Source of the DNA: Acidimicrobiia bacterium
Lineage (GTDB): Bacteria > Actinomycetota > Acidimicrobiia > Acidimicrobiales > Ilumatobacteraceae
Reading direction: 5' to 3'
NCBI GenBank assembly: GCA_030425785.1
Contig: JAUHYJ010000052.1
Coordinates: 1 to 11,689 of the forward strand
Length of the DNA stretch: 11,689 nt
Shown here: in pieces, positions 6,404 through 11,689 of the stretch
How positions within the stretch are numbered: position 1 is the stretch's first letter
How the letters are laid out: every line of letters starts with the position of its first letter
Notes under the pieces: model-generated
What the model saw: only the letters and a program-made list of their open reading frames with translations
The model's database searches: none
Told to the model about the DNA's origin: nothing
Translations under genes and position numbers: made by a program

Positions 6404-6793
6404 ATGGCCGAAGCGGCACAGGACCGGTCGCCGGTCGCCATCGTCGAGGAATGGCAGGCCCGGGCGTGGGGTGACTGCGATCTGTCCGTCGTCGACGAGC
6501 TGATCGCCGAACCGTTCACCCGGCACAGCAGTGCCGGCACGGAGCAGCGCAGCCGCGACCAGCTGAAGGCCGATCTGCGCGAGTACCAGAAGGCGCTCGG
6601 CAAGCCGTTGATCGAGGTGCGCGACCGGGTCGTCGACGGCGACAAGGTGTGGAGTCGGACGCGGCTGCGCGGGGCGAACCTCACGACGGGCGAGCCGCGC
6701 ATGATCGACTGGATGCAGATCCATCGCGTCGAAGACGGCCAGATCGTCGAGGTGTGGACGCTCCACGCCTCCGACGTCGACTGGGAACGCTGA
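6404..6793 (+). CDS. SnoaL-like / NTF2-fold protein
   Basis: This 129-aa protein has the pattern of the SnoaL-like polyketide-cyclase/ester-cyclase families. An N-terminal helix (VAIVEEWQARAWGDCDLSVVDELIAEPFTRHSS, residues 11-43) leads into a curved sheet. The body has GKPLIEVRDRVVDGDKVWSR followed by a TGEPRMIDWMQIHRVEDGQIVEVWTLHA strand pair near the C-terminus. The family includes cyclases, isomerases and many proteins of unknown activity sharing an NTF2-like cone, so no reaction can be assigned. It is the only plus-strand gene in the first 8.1 kb. It is divergent from the ACT-protein gene and convergent with the MFS gene, whose stop codon lies 5 bp beyond its own. Confidence 0.82.
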   Translation: MAEAAQDRSPVAIVEEWQARAWGDCDLSVVDELIAEPFTRHSSAGTEQRSRDQLKADLREYQKALGKPLIEVRDRVVDGDKVWSRTRLRGANLTTGEPRMIDWMQIHRVEDGQIVEVWTLHASDVDWER

Positions 6794-6798
6794 GCCCG

Positions 6799-8061
6799 TC
6801 AGACGAGGGCGGCCTCGCCGATCCGGCGACGCGTCCGGCGGCTCACCGCCAGGTAGACCGCCATGGCGATCACGACGGTGATCCCCATGAGGGCGAACGT
6901 CCGGCGCAGGCCGATCGCGTCGGCGAGGATGCCGAGCGGCAGCGCCGCCATCCCGAACCCGCTGAACGACAGCATCATCAGGCTCTGCACCCGTCCGTGG
7001 TATTCGATGTCGGAGAGCGCGAGCACCAGTGAGTTGTTCATCGCCTCGAACCCGGCCGAGGCCGCCCCGACGGCCGCGACCGCGACCGCAGCCGTCGCGA
7101 AGTTCGGCGCCAGCGACAGCAGGACGATCGTGACCCCGAACATCACGCCCGTGACCGCCTGGATCCGCCATGCGGTTCGGCCCTTCGACCGCCCGGCGAT
7201 CGCCATCGACAAGATGACCGCACCGATCGCCGATGCCGCGGCGAGGAAGCCGTACGCCGCGGCGCCGACGTCGAGGACCTCGGTCGCCAGTCGCGGCAGG
7301 AAGGCGACGAACGGGAACCCGACCATCACGACGACGAACGAGACCATGATGAGCAGACCCGTGTGGCGTTCGTTCCAGACGTAGCGGACGCTGTCGGAGA
7401 ACTCGCCGAGGACGCTGCGATCACCGCGTTCGGCCGCCGGTCGTCCGAGCGGCAGGCGGTAGCAGTTGAGCAGGGCGATCGTCGACAGCGCGGCCGACAC
7501 GTAGTAGACGCCGGCGACGCCGATCCAGGAGATGCCGATGAACACGCCGGCCATCGCCGGCCCGACGACACGGGTCGAGTTCATGCTCATCTGCCCGAGG
7601 ATGATCGCGTTCGGGATCAGCTCGCGACCGACGACCTCGCCGGTGAGCGCCATGCGGGCGGGGACGAGGAACGAGAACGCGACCGCTTGGATCGCCGAGG
7701 TCGCGAGCAGCATCCAGTACTCGACGAAGTCGAAGCTGACGCCGAGCGCGATCCACAGCGAGCTGAAGATCAGCAGTCCGAACGTCGCGACCAGGATGTT
7801 GCGCTTCGAGTACCGGTCGGCGGCCACGCCACCGAGCGGCGTCGCGATCAACATGGGGATGCCGAACGCCATGAAGACGCCGCCGAGCCCGGTGTTGGAA
7901 TCGGACAGGTCGTTGGCCAGCCATCCGCGGGCGATCACCTGCGCCTGGGTCGCGAGGAAGCCGTACAGGCCGATCGTGAACAGGATGCGATACGTCGGGA
8001 TCCGGAGCGACGCGTACGTGTCGCCGCCGCGCGGGCGGGCGGTGACGGGCCGGAGTCGCAT
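6799..8061 (-). CDS. MFS transporter (efflux type)
   Basis: This 420-aa integral membrane protein has about twelve hydrophobic segments in two halves, separated by a polar stretch near residues 208-232. The N-terminal loop 2-3 carries an MFS motif-A variant, GGVAADRYSKRN at 77-88, with the conserved Asp82-Arg83. Length and spacing resemble MFS_3 / EntS-like exporters, many of which expel siderophores or drugs; the cargo here is unknown. The C-terminus is basic (SRRTRRRIGEAALV). The ATG at 8061 follows CAGACT by seven bases, a weaker match to the leaderless pattern. The gene is divergent from the metallo-beta-lactamase-fold gene across 59 bp, so the two could share control. Its 3' end faces the SnoaL-like gene with no room for a conventional terminator. 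Confidence 0.9.
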   Translation of the reverse strand: MRLRPVTARPRGGDTYASLRIPTYRILFTIGLYGFLATQAQVIARGWLANDLSDSNTGLGGVFMAFGIPMLIATPLGGVAADRYSKRNILVATFGLLIFSSLWIALGVSFDFVEYWMLLATSAIQAVAFSFLVPARMALTGEVVGRELIPNAIILGQMSMNSTRVVGPAMAGVFIGISWIGVAGVYYVSAALSTIALLNCYRLPLGRPAAERGDRSVLGEFSDSVRYVWNERHTGLLIMVSFVVVMVGFPFVAFLPRLATEVLDVGAAAYGFLAAASAIGAVILSMAIAGRSKGRTAWRIQAVTGVMFGVTIVLLSLAPNFATAAVAVAAVGAASAGFEAMNNSLVLALSDIEYHGRVQSLMMLSFSGFGMAALPLGILADAIGLRRTFALMGITVVIAMAVYLAVSRRTRRRIGEAALV

Positions 8062-8068
8062 TCGGACC

Positions 8069-8074
8069 AGTCTG
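8069..8074 (-). promoter_or_regulatory. Possible -10 (CAGACT) for the MFS gene
   Basis: On the minus strand CAGACT, then seven bases, then the ATG at 8061. The first base of TAnnnT is missing and the spacing is one longer than in the other cases, so this is a weak call. Confidence 0.3.
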
Positions 8075-8120
8075 GCGGGCCGCGCCCCCGAACACGTTGC
8101 CGGATGGGAGCATGGCCGTC

Positions 8121-8978
8121 ATGGCGCGATCGCACGCACATCAGCACGATCACGGGCGTCACGAGCCGCACCTCCATCGCGACCTCCATCGCGACCTGCG
8201 ACTCGACGGCGCCGCGCCGGCGCGTGGCGACGTCCATCGCATCGGTCGGCGCCGGTTCCTCACCGACCTCGGGCGCTCGACGTTCGCCGTCGCGATCCTC
8301 GGTGGCGTCGCGGCCGCCTGCTCGTCGGACGAGACCGGATCGCCGACGTCCACGACATCGTCATCGTCATCGTCCGGCGCGTCGTCACCCGACGCGCTGG
8401 TGTGGGAGCAGGTGTCGTTCGGTTTCGTGTCCGCCTACGTGCTGGCGCGGGGCAACCGGGCGGCGATCGTCGACACCGGCACCTCGGGTGGCGTGGCGCA
8501 GATCGGCGACACGCTGGCACTGCTCGGCTTGACCTTCGACGATGTCGATCACGTCGTGCTCACGCATCACCACGGCGATCACGTCGGTTCGCTCCCCGGC
8601 GTCATGACGGAGGCCGTCGACGCCACCGCGTACGCGGGCGAGCTCGACATCGCGAACATCAGCGGCGCCGAACTCGTGGCGGTCGGGGACGGCGACGACG
8701 TGTTCGGCCTCGAGGTGATCGAGACGCCCGGCCACACGCCGGGGTCGATCTCGCTGTTCGACCCCGGTATCGGCCTGCTCGTCGCCGGCGACGCGCTCAA
8801 CGGGAACGACGACGGCACGGCCGTGGCCGGCCCGAACGCCCAGTTCACCGCCGACATGACCGGCGCCGAGGCGTCGGTCGCGAAGTTGGCAGGGCTCGAC
8901 GGTGTCGAGACGGCCCTCTTCGGTCACGGCCAGCCGGTCCTGACCGGCGCCGGCGACCTGCTCGCCGCGCTCGCGTAG
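8121..8978 (+). CDS. Metallo-beta-lactamase-fold hydrolase, probable Tat lipoprotein with His-rich N-terminus
   Basis: This 285-aa protein has four parts. Residues 1-40 are His-rich (nine histidines, such as [19 protein letters not shown]). Residues 42-67 form a twin-arginine-type signal (GRRRFLTD, a hydrophobic stretch, then VAAAC with Cys67 as a possible lipidated residue). Residues 68-92 are a Ser/Thr linker. The rest is a metallo-beta-lactamase fold. The metal motif THHHGDH gives His149, His151, Asp153 and His154. His205 (GHTPGS), Asp224 (VAGDAL) and His269 (FGHGQP) complete a two-metal site, so it should be an active hydrolase outside the membrane; the substrate is unknown. The ATG at 8121 has GGGAG about ten bases upstream. 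ATG 8112 and TTG 8097 in the same frame are possible starts. Confidence 0.88.
   Translation: MARSHAHQHDHGRHEPHLHRDLHRDLRLDGAAPARGDVHRIGRRRFLTDLGRSTFAVAILGGVAAACSSDETGSPTSTTSSSSSSGASSPDALVWEQVSFGFVSAYVLARGNRAAIVDTGTSGGVAQIGDTLALLGLTFDDVDHVVLTHHHGDHVGSLPGVMTEAVDATAYAGELDIANISGAELVAVGDGDDVFGLEVIETPGHTPGSISLFDPGIGLLVAGDALNGNDDGTAVAGPNAQFTADMTGAEASVAKLAGLDGVETALFGHGQPVLTGAGDLLAALA
8171..8194 (+). repeat. 12-bp tandem duplication in the His-rich segment
   Basis: cctccatcgcga occurs twice in direct succession, encoding repeated LHRD in the His-rich N-terminus. A third, degenerate copy may follow. The frame is preserved because the unit is 12 bp. Confidence 0.7.
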
Positions 8979-8985
8979 CGCGGTG
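8963..8985 (+). terminator. Hairpin across the stop codon of the metallo-beta-lactamase-fold gene
   Basis: CCGCGCT (8965-8971), loop CGCGT, AGCGCGG (8977-8983) is a perfect 7-bp stem, extendable by a G-U and a C-G pair to nine. It contains the TAG stop (8976-8978). No U tract follows, so it would be a U-less terminator, or an mRNA 3'-end stabiliser, between this gene and pdxS. Confidence 0.45.
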
Positions 8986-9027
8986 CCGGGTGGCGATCCC
9001 ACCAGGGAATCACCGAGCCGGGAGCGA

Positions 9028-9033
9028 TACGCT
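9028..9033 (+). promoter_or_regulatory. Candidate -10 (TACGCT) for the pdxS operon
   Basis: TACGCT, then GGTGGC (6 nt), then the ATG at 9040. The same hexamer and spacing occur before the ACT-protein gene. GGTGG is too close to the ATG to act as a Shine-Dalgarno, which favours leaderless initiation. I see no clear -35. Confidence 0.55.
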
Positions 9034-9039
9034 GGTGGC

Positions 9040-9924
9040 ATGCCCGAACAGATCACCGGCTCGTTCCCCGTCAAGCGCGGCCTCGCCGAGATGCTCAAGG
9101 GCGGCGTCATCATGGACGTCGTCACGCCCGAGCAGGCCAAGATCGCCGAGGACGCCGGCGCCGTCGCCGTCATGGCGCTCGAGCGCGTGCCGGCCGACAT
9201 CCGCCGTGACGGCGGGGTCGCACGGATGAGCGACCCGGACATGATCGAGGGCATCAAGGCCGCGGTATCGATCCCGGTCATGGCCAAGGCCCGTATCGGT
9301 CACTTCGTCGAGGCCCAGATCCTCGAGGCGCTCGGTGTCGACTTCGTCGACGAGTCGGAGGTCCTCACCCCGGCCGACGAGACGCACCACATCGACAAGT
9401 TCAAGTTCACCGTGCCGTTCGTGTGCGGCGCCACGAACATCGGCGAGGCGATGCGCCGCATCAGTGAGGGCGCGGCGATGATCCGCTCGAAGGGCGAGGC
9501 CGGCACCGGCAACGTCGTCGAGGCGGTCCGCCACCTCCGCAACATCCTCGGCGACATCCGCAAGATCGGCCAGGCCGACTCGGCCGAGCTGTTCGAGTGG
9601 GCCAAGGCCAATCAGGCACCGCTGCCGCTCGTGCAGGAGATCGCCGAGACGGGCAAGCTCCCCGTGCCGCTGTTCTGCGCCGGCGGTCTGGCCACCCCGG
9701 CCGACGCCGCGCTCGCGATGCAGCTCGGTGCCGAGTCGGTGTTCGTCGGGTCGGGCATCTTCAAGTCCGACGAGCCGGCCCGCCGTGCCGCTGCCATCGT
9801 CGAGGCGACCACCCACTTCAACGATCCGCAGATCCTCGCCAAGGTCAGCCGCGGTCTCGGCGCACCGATGACCGGTATCGGGATGGACGAGATCAACGAG
9901 CGCTACGCCGAGCGGGGTTGGTGA
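9040..9924 (+). CDS. pdxS: Pyridoxal 5'-phosphate synthase, PdxS subunit
   Basis: PdxS makes pyridoxal 5'-phosphate from ribose 5-phosphate, glyceraldehyde 3-phosphate and ammonia, the ammonia coming from PdxT. The 294-aa TIM-barrel protein matches family length and is highly conserved. Asp26 (GVIMDVV), the catalytic lysines Lys83 (MAKARIGH) and Lys151 ([10 protein letters not shown]), and the [13 protein letters not shown] and [14 protein letters not shown] phosphate-binding segments are all present. The ATG at 9040 gives the family N-terminus ([18 protein letters not shown]) and has a TAnnnT hexamer six bases upstream. It is the first gene of an operon with pdxT, yebC, a micro-ORF and a peroxiredoxin, so PLP supply is co-expressed with a translation factor and a peroxide-removing enzyme. 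Confidence 0.98.
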   Translation: MPEQITGSFPVKRGLAEMLKGGVIMDVVTPEQAKIAEDAGAVAVMALERVPADIRRDGGVARMSDPDMIEGIKAAVSIPVMAKARIGHFVEAQILEALGVDFVDESEVLTPADETHHIDKFKFTVPFVCGATNIGEAMRRISEGAAMIRSKGEAGTGNVVEAVRHLRNILGDIRKIGQADSAELFEWAKANQAPLPLVQEIAETGKLPVPLFCAGGLATPADAALAMQLGAESVFVGSGIFKSDEPARRAAAIVEATTHFNDPQILAKVSRGLGAPMTGIGMDEINERYAERGW

Positions 9925-9977
9925 CCCGTTGACCTCGGGCAGTCAGGAGCCCCCAGGTGCAGCCCGAGGGGTCGATG

Positions 9978-10595
9978 ATGATCGGCGTGCTCGCACTGCA
10001 AGGCGCGTTCGCATCGCACCAGCAGCGGCTCACTGAGCTCGGCGCGCTGACGCGCCAGGTGCGCACACCGCGCGACCTCGCCGGCGTCGACGCGCTCGTC
10101 ATGCCCGGCGGCGAGTCGACGACGATGTCACGGCTGCTGACCACCAGCGAGCTGTTCGACCCGCTGGGGGAACGGATCGCCGGGGGTATGCCGGTGTTCG
10201 GCACCTGCGCCGGCATGATCCTGCTCGCCACCGAGGTGCTCGAGGGGCGACCCGACCAACGCTCCTACGGGGCGATCGACATCACGGTGCAGCGCAACGG
10301 CTACGGCCGCCAGCTCGACTCGTTCGAGACCGATCTCGTCGTGCCCGAGCTCGGACCCGATGCCACACCGTTCCATGGCGTGTTCATCCGCGCGCCGCGG
10401 GTCACCCGCGTCGGCGAGGGTGTCGAGATCCTCGCCCACCACCATGGCGAGCCGGTGCTCTTGCGCCAGGGCACGGTGTCCGTGGCATCCTTTCACCCCG
10501 AGCTCGCGGGCGATCATCGCCTCCACGCCCTGTTCCTCAACAGCTTCAGCAACAGCATCACGTCCAGCATCACGACGCAATCGGAGAACCTCTGA
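9978..10595 (+). CDS. pdxT: Pyridoxal 5'-phosphate synthase, PdxT glutaminase subunit
   Basis: PdxT is a class I glutamine amidotransferase that hydrolyses glutamine and passes ammonia to PdxS; twelve of each form the known complex. From the ATG at 9978 the 205-aa protein begins MIGVLALQGAF, the family's first strand. PGGEST lies at 43-48, the nucleophile is Cys77 in FGTCAGM, and His173/Glu175 in SFHPEL complete the triad. The C-terminus ends in a Ser/Asn-rich tail (SFSNSITSSITTQSENL) beyond the usual end. ATG 9978 has GAGGGG six bases upstream. An adjacent ATG (9975) and a GTG (9957) preceded by AGGAG at good spacing are alternatives. The stop TGA shares its last base with the yebC ATG (TGATG), so the two are translationally coupled. 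Confidence 0.96.
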   Translation: MIGVLALQGAFASHQQRLTELGALTRQVRTPRDLAGVDALVMPGGESTTMSRLLTTSELFDPLGERIAGGMPVFGTCAGMILLATEVLEGRPDQRSYGAIDITVQRNGYGRQLDSFETDLVVPELGPDATPFHGVFIRAPRVTRVGEGVEILAHHHGEPVLLRQGTVSVASFHPELAGDHRLHALFLNSFSNSITSSITTQSENL

Positions 10596-11347
10596 TGTCC
10601 GGCCATTCCAAATGGGCAACCATCAAGCACAAGAAGGGCGCTGCCGACGCGAAGCGCGGCAAGCTCTTCGCCAAGCTGGCCCGCCAGATCGAGGTCGCGG
10701 CCCGCTCGGGTGGTGGCGACCCCGACATGAACCCGACGCTGCGCACCGCCGTCCAGAAGGCCAAGGCGGCGCAGATGACGAACGACGCCATCGACCGGGC
10801 GATCAAGCGGGCGACCGGTGAGGGCGGCGCCGACAACTACGAGGACATCATGTACGAGGGCTACGCCCCCGGCGGCGTGGCGCTGCTCATCAACGTGCTG
10901 ACCGACAACCGGAACCGCACCAGCGCCGACGTGCGCAACGTACTGACCAAGGGCGGCGGCTCGATGGCCGAGCCGGGCGCGGTCGGTTGGCAGTTCAGCC
11001 GGCGCGGCATCGTGCTCGTCGACGGCGCCGGCGTCGACGAGGACGAGCTCATGATGGCGGCGCTCGAGGCCGGCGCCGAGGACGTCGAGGCCGCCGGCGA
11101 TGCGTGGCAGGTCACGTCCGATCCGAGCGACGCGTTCGACGTGCGCGATGCGCTCGAGGGGGCCGGGTTCACGATCATCTCGGCCGACACGCCGATGGTC
11201 AGCGACAACCTCGTGCCCGTCACCTCGGTCGAGGAGGCGAAGAAGATCCTCCGCATCCTCGAGGCGATCGAGGACAATGACGACGTGCAGGACGTGTTCT
11301 CGAACTTCGACATCAGTGACGACATCATGGAGGCTGCTGCGGGATGA
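10595..11347 (+). CDS. yebC: YebC/TACO1-family translation-associated protein
   Basis: This 250-aa protein starts with the family signature [20 protein letters not shown]. It continues with [24 protein letters not shown], the [22 protein letters not shown] core and the [14 protein letters not shown] segment. YebC proteins were long annotated as transcriptional regulators; more recent work ties bacterial YebC and mitochondrial TACO1 to relief of ribosome stalling at proline stretches. It starts by TGATG overlap with pdxT and has GGAG eight bases upstream. Its last codons ([15 protein letters not shown]) are echoed in the next small ORF. In many bacteria yebC is followed by ruvC; here a micro-ORF and a peroxiredoxin come first. 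The acidic C-terminal tail beyond the conserved domain is unusually long and ends in EAAAG. Confidence 0.96.
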   Translation: MSGHSKWATIKHKKGAADAKRGKLFAKLARQIEVAARSGGGDPDMNPTLRTAVQKAKAAQMTNDAIDRAIKRATGEGGADNYEDIMYEGYAPGGVALLINVLTDNRNRTSADVRNVLTKGGGSMAEPGAVGWQFSRRGIVLVDGAGVDEDELMMAALEAGAEDVEAAGDAWQVTSDPSDAFDVRDALEGAGFTIISADTPMVSDNLVPVTSVEEAKKILRILEAIEDNDDVQDVFSNFDISDDIMEAAAG

Positions 11348-11415
11348 CGATCGAGAGCTCGAACTTCGACACCGTGACCATGACCGACGACATGATGGAA
11401 GCCGCGGCCGGATGA
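11300..11415 (+). repeat. Diverged duplication of the yebC 3' end
   Basis: Copy 1 (11300-11347) and copy 2 (11359-11415) both begin tcgaacttcgac and end ggatga. With one 9-base insertion in copy 2, I count about 40 identities over 48 aligned bases. In the final EAAAG codons every difference is synonymous. Both copies end in an ATGA stop/start junction. Confidence 0.75.
11344..11415 (+). CDS. 23-aa micro-ORF copying the YebC C-terminal tail
   Basis: The ORF encodes [23 protein letters not shown] in pieces: [23 protein letters not shown]. YebC ends [15 protein letters not shown], so the micro-ORF repeats that tail with a three-residue insertion. Its ATG overlaps the yebC stop (ATGA at 11344-11347), and its stop overlaps the peroxiredoxin ATG (ATGA at 11412-11415). 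It therefore links the two genes by translational coupling. GGAGG at 11329-11333, inside the yebC tail, is a plausible Shine-Dalgarno for it. The copy's own equivalent, GGAAG, is weaker. It could be a translated microprotein, a coupling spacer, or a decaying duplication. No function is assigned. Confidence 0.6.
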   Translation: MTIESSNFDTVTMTDDMMEAAAG

Positions 11416-11689
11416 GCGTCGGTGTCGGTGACCAGGCACCCGACTTCACACTCCCCGGTACCGGTGGTCGCGAGTACTCGCTGAGCGAGTTCAGCGGCAG
11501 CCCGGTCGTGCTGGTGTTCTACCCGGGCGACGACACGCCGGTGTGCACCAAGCAGCTCAACGCGTACAACGACGACCTCGGCAAGTTCGAGGAGCTCGAC
11601 GCCCAGATCCTCGGGATCTCGGCCCAGAGCGTCGACAGCAAGGAGTCGTTCTCCGGCAAGCACGGTTTCGAGTTCCCGTTGCTGGCCGA
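11412..11689 (+). CDS. Peroxiredoxin, Bcp/AhpE-like (3'-truncated by window edge)
   Basis: The 92 visible codons form the N-terminal half of a thioredoxin-fold peroxidase that reduces hydroperoxides. The opening [14 protein letters not shown] and [18 protein letters not shown] are family hallmarks. The peroxidatic Cys is Cys45, with Thr42 and Pro43 before it (PxxxTxxC). Classical Bcp enzymes carry a resolving Cys five residues later; here residue 50 is Asn. It is therefore either a 1-Cys enzyme or uses a cysteine beyond the window edge. The ATG at 11412 overlaps the micro-ORF stop (ATGA), so translation is coupled to it. It belongs to the pdxS-pdxT-yebC operon, and the downstream end is not visible. 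Confidence 0.92.
   Translation, partial: MSVGVGDQAPDFTLPGTGGREYSLSEFSGSPVVLVFYPGDDTPVCTKQLNAYNDDLGKFEELDAQILGISAQSVDSKESFSGKHGFEFPLLA

Noticed and set aside
6804..6818. Short CGAGG-GCGG-CCTCG hairpin at the convergent SnoaL/MFS junction as a bidirectional terminator
   Set aside because: A five-base stem inside the MFS coding end, without a U tract on either strand; such stems are common by chance at this GC content.
8989..9003. GGTGG-CGATC-CCACC hairpin upstream of pdxS as a terminator
   Set aside because: Only five base pairs and no U tract; the longer stem at 8963-8985 is a better candidate.
11344..11415. Programmed -1 frameshift fusing YebC to the micro-ORF
   Set aside because: There is no slippery heptamer or downstream pseudoknot that I can see; the ATGA overlap and upstream GGAGG point to termination-reinitiation.
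1..11689. CRISPR arrays, tRNA/rRNA genes, IS elements, att sites
   Set aside because: I found no regularly spaced repeats, no cloverleaf-like or rRNA-like segments, and no transposase or integrase motif in any frame.

Overview
The window is GC-rich chromosomal DNA with tightly packed genes and strong third-position G/C bias. PdxS/PdxT-type vitamin B6 synthesis, the pdxT-yebC linkage, Thr/Ser-rich lipoprotein linkers and many apparently leaderless promoters (TAnnnT six bases before the ATG) suggest a high-GC actinobacterium. An Acidimicrobiia/Ilumatobacter-like lineage is my guess, from general protein flavour only. I see no tRNA, rRNA, IS element, phage gene or CRISPR array.

Layout. Positions 1-6369 hold eight genes, all on the minus strand. 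Read in the direction of transcription they are: a double-ACT protein (GcvR-like), a 63-aa small protein, a type-B carboxylesterase lipoprotein, an 82-aa unknown protein, acetaldehyde dehydrogenase (DmpF/HsaG type), 4-hydroxy-2-oxovalerate aldolase (DmpG/HsaF type), an SDR-fold protein that has lost the catalytic residues, and a CHAD-domain protein cut by the window edge. The dehydrogenase-aldolase-SDR trio is an operon. It would turn a 4-hydroxy-2-oxoacid into pyruvate plus an acyl-CoA, the last steps of meta-cleavage or steroid side-product catabolism. Two adjacent 20-bp operator-like repeats sit over its promoter.

Positions 6404-8061 hold a SnoaL-like protein (plus) converging on an MFS exporter (minus). 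At 8121-8978 (plus) is a metallo-beta-lactamase-fold, probably Tat-exported lipoprotein with an unusual His-rich N-terminus. A U-less hairpin spans its stop codon.

Positions 9040 to the end form one plus-strand operon: pdxS, pdxT, yebC, a 23-codon micro-ORF and a peroxiredoxin (cut by the window edge). PdxS and PdxT form the PLP synthase. YebC is a translation-associated factor. The micro-ORF at 11344-11415 is a diverged copy of YebC's own C-terminal tail. It is joined by ATGA overlaps to yebC on one side and to the peroxiredoxin on the other. This is the most novel item I see.

A second window-wide pattern concerns promoters. Several genes that begin a transcription unit carry a -10-like hexamer exactly six bases before the ATG, while operon-internal genes lack it and have Shine-Dalgarno or stop/start coupling instead.
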